Positions 31,927 to 33,942 of a stretch of DNA of 33,942 nt are shown piece by piece. The first letter of the stretch is position 1. Every line of letters starts with the position of its first letter. Source of the stretch: JACCXJ01 sp052387115 (GTDB taxonomy: Bacteria; Pseudomonadota; Gammaproteobacteria; JACCXJ01); assembly GCA_052387115.1 (NCBI GenBank), contig JBQTJM010000055.1, positions 1-33,942 of the forward strand, read 5' to 3'. The position numbers and the translations under genes are program-made. The notes under the pieces are model-generated. The model saw only the letters and a list, made by a program, of their open reading frames with translations, searched no databases and was not told where the DNA came from.

Positions 31927-33501
31927 ATGCTTATAAACACAAGTTGGGAGAAGTTACGTACTTTTGTTGTACTCAGCCTTTTTGTATTCCCGCCAACTTT
32001 AGTTAATGCGACAACATACTATGTCGCACCGAACGGGTCAAACACGAGCACCGGGACCCAAGCGCAGCCTTTCGCTACTCTCCAGAGAGCACACGATATC
32101 GCTGTTGCGGGAGACACGATCTATATGCGCGGGGGGGCATACAACATATCCTCGCAGCAGACGCTGACTCGTGACGGGACCAGCGGTAATCCTATCAAGG
32201 TGTTCGCCTATCCTGGCGAAGTTCCCATCCTCAATGCGACTTCCATAACAGCCATTACGACCTGGGTGATTCGGATGAACGCTGCGAACTGGTGGCACAT
32301 TAAAGGATTGGAGATCAAGAATAATCCGCAAGGTGGCGCTATCTCCATAACAAGTGGCTCGCACAATAACATTATCGAAAATAACAACGTGCACCACAAC
32401 GGTGCTTTATCGGCATGGGCAGCTACGGGAATTTCGGTGTATGAGAATGCCGCGAACAATCTCATTCTCAACAACGATTCGCACCATAATAGGGACATAG
32501 ACAACGGTGATGCTGACGGCATAGGTGTGTCATCTAATGGGACAGGTAACGTGCTTCGGGGTAACCGTGTGTGGCGCAATTCTGACGATGGTATTGACAT
32601 GTGGAACGGAGCACCAACCTTGATCGACGGAAATTGGGCTTGGGAAAACGGCTATGACGATAACTTACAGCCTCTCGGAAATGGGAACGGGTTTAAACTA
32701 GGCGGTCAGCACGCGGGGAAGACCTCGGGCGGTCACACGGTGAAAAACAACCTCGCCTGGAAGAACCGCACGTCTGGGTTTAACGAAAATGGCGCGCAGC
32801 ATTCTGTGATTCTTTACAACAACACCGGTTGGGATAACAGATCGAGTAACTACTTCTTCCGGACTCAGCCCAACACGTTCCGCAATAACATCTCTTTCGG
32901 TTTCCTCGGTTCGATATCCGGGTCAGACACATTTAACTCCTGGACGCTAGGAGTCACCGTGTCCGCGGCCGACTTCTCGTCACTCGATGACACCGTTGCA
33001 CGGGGTCCTCGCAATGCTGATGGATCATTACCATCGAGCAATTTGCTCAGACTCGTTACCGGCAGCGATCTTATTGACAGGGGTGTGAATGTCGGCATCG
33101 CCTACTCGGGAAGCGCCCCTGATCTCGGAGCGTATGAGTATGGTGGTAGTGCTCGACCTCCACCTCCACCGCCTTCTTCTTCCTGCACCCAGACCCCGCT
33201 CACTGTTTCGTCGGCATCTTCTGATGGGGGCTTTTCATATCGGGTCATCGTAGGACCATTCGGCACTCCCGCGGACAACCTCAACAATCCGACCCAATCG
33301 AGTCTGCGCTTTTTTGAGAATGGCGTGGAAATGGGACCCGCACACTCTCTTCACTCCGACATCCGTAACCTCGGAGTTGGACGCTTCAGCCACTGGAGTC
33401 AGACGGACGGCACAGGGCAGCGGCTTCGGTTATCCGCCTCCAACAACTCCGATCCGCGGACGAATGGGAGGAGCTACACATATTGTGTGCCTGTGCCTTA
33501 G
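31927..33501 (+). CDS. Secreted PL9-like right-handed beta-helix lyase (paralogue without FN3)
   Basis: The 524-residue precursor aligns without offset to the first lyase over its whole length: signal peptide (residues 1-28, ending LVNA), cap YYVAPNGSNTSTGTQAQPFA, beta-helix, Pro-rich linker (RPPPPPPSSS), and the same C-terminal module ending TNGRSYTYCVPVP. The PL9 catalytic set is conserved at identical positions: Asp197, Asp220, Asp221, Asp224 and Lys257 (GNGNGFKLGG). The FN3 domain and tail of the first protein are absent; the stop falls exactly at the end of the shared module. The ATG at 31927 is preferred because it matches the start of the paralogue and begins the signal peptide; an in-frame ATG at 31750 would bury it. 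It probably acts on the same kind of extracellular acidic polysaccharide. Confidence 0.88.
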   Translation: MLINTSWEKLRTFVVLSLFVFPPTLVNATTYYVAPNGSNTSTGTQAQPFATLQRAHDIAVAGDTIYMRGGAYNISSQQTLTRDGTSGNPIKVFAYPGEVPILNATSITAITTWVIRMNAANWWHIKGLEIKNNPQGGAISITSGSHNNIIENNNVHHNGALSAWAATGISVYENAANNLILNNDSHHNRDIDNGDADGIGVSSNGTGNVLRGNRVWRNSDDGIDMWNGAPTLIDGNWAWENGYDDNLQPLGNGNGFKLGGQHAGKTSGGHTVKNNLAWKNRTSGFNENGAQHSVILYNNTGWDNRSSNYFFRTQPNTFRNNISFGFLGSISGSDTFNSWTLGVTVSAADFSSLDDTVARGPRNADGSLPSSNLLRLVTGSDLIDRGVNVGIAYSGSAPDLGAYEYGGSARPPPPPPSSSCTQTPLTVSSASSDGGFSYRVIVGPFGTPADNLNNPTQSSLRFFENGVEMGPAHSLHSDIRNLGVGRFSHWSQTDGTGQRLRLSASNNSDPRTNGRSYTYCVPVP

Positions 33502-33509
33502 ACGGAGTA

Positions 33510-33795
33510 ACGGGTGACGCCGATGTCATCGCGGCAGCGTATCGTATCGAGGCGCAGGAAATCCCAAAACGGCGGCCGCTTCGCTAGGGTGATGCGAGAA
33601 GGAGGCTGGGCGATCATCTGTTCTGTAGTTCTCCGCCTAGGGTATAGGCCAGGAGGACGCAGAGGAGGTAGATTTGATTGGCCAGAGGTGCGGGTAGGGA
33701 CATAGCAGAGTTGATTGTCGGATTTCACCTCAGCGAAGATGCTTGCCTGGCTACCCCGTCCCGTTGTGGAAGGCCAGCACCTTGCGGGCACTTAA
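33510..33795 (-). pseudogene. IS1380-family transposase remnant (C-terminal part)
   Basis: In successive minus-strand frames one reads KVLAFHNG, then GRGSQASIFAEVKSDNQLCY plus VPTRT, then LANQIYLLCVLLAYTLGGEL, then PPSRITLAKRPPFWDFLRLD. This is the C-terminal region of IS1380-type transposases (HNGRGSQExxFxExKxDNQL, NQIYxLxxxLAHNLxRELQM, TxKRPxLWxFLRLxTLR). At least three frameshifts separate the pieces, so it is inactive. Its presence just after the second lyase supports past mobile-element activity at this locus. Confidence 0.75.
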
Positions 33796-33799
33796 GGGT

Positions 33800-33942
33800 T
33801 TTTGTTGGTCAGCATGACCTTGAAGTGGGGGCGGGGACCCCGGGGCCCCGGCCAAACAAGGACAAGGGGGGGAAGCAGACAAAAGGGGATGGAACCAAAA
33901 TGAAAGGGGAGACACCAAAAGACACAAAAAAGGATTTAAAAA
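33800..33942. other. Probable low-quality contig end
   Basis: From about 33830 the composition changes abruptly to G-runs and A-runs (GGGGGCGGGGACCCCGGGG, CAAGGGGGGGAAGC, ACACAAAAAAGG) with almost no T over the last 100 bases. No gene can be read. This looks like sequencing or assembly error at a contig end rather than real sequence. Confidence 0.55.

Overview
The window is a high-GC proteobacterial chromosome segment, most likely gammaproteobacterial. It carries the mlaC-mlaB-ibaG-murA block, sdhB followed by sdhE, lptG, and an isoaspartate-methyltransferase-like gene beside a tolC-type gene. A squalene synthase plus squalene-hopene cyclase operon means the cell probably makes hopanoids. No tRNA, rRNA or CRISPR array was seen. 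All assignments come from reading protein motifs by eye, without database searches.

Layout. 1-5300: core genes for the TCA cycle and cell envelope (sdhE partial, sdhB, murA, ibaG, mlaB, mlaC on the minus strand; lptG divergent on the plus strand). A MITE-like palindromic element sits exactly between sdhB and murA. 5300-8050: a small accessory island with a DUF2283 gene, an orphan antitoxin, a truncated integron-type integrase (the last two bracketed by two copies of a palindromic element), a lipoprotein, and a DUF433/DUF5615 toxin-antitoxin pair whose toxin is frameshifted by a 5-bp tandem duplication. 8300-12650: thiC under a TPP riboswitch, then a pcm-like gene and tolC. 12700-16830: a surface-polysaccharide cluster (flippase, remnant glycosyltransferase, intact glycosyltransferase, PaaK/CapK-like adenylate-forming enzyme). 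16870-23850: a minus-strand cluster of aminotransferase, squalene synthase, squalene-hopene cyclase, methyltransferase, HpnL-like membrane protein and patatin-like lipase. 24020-24640: a mazEF pair. 24640-25400: a gene-poor mosaic of repeats with a short-chain dehydrogenase fossil.

25400-33500 is the most unusual part. A cyclic di-GMP-I (GEMM) riboswitch precedes a secreted FN3-PKD-PKD-LamG protein. This is followed by two tandem paralogous secreted right-handed beta-helix proteins that keep the Ca2+-binding Asp cluster and the catalytic Lys pattern of PL9 pectate lyases. Both end in the same C-terminal module, which I do not recognise. Relics of two transposases lie between and after the lyase genes, and the base composition is clearly more AT-rich there, so this block was probably acquired horizontally. 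Together with the polysaccharide cluster upstream it suggests a c-di-GMP-linked matrix, adhesion or polysaccharide-remodelling function. The link to the lyases is inference, because a strong terminator follows the riboswitch-controlled gene. The last ~100 bases look like low-quality contig-end sequence.
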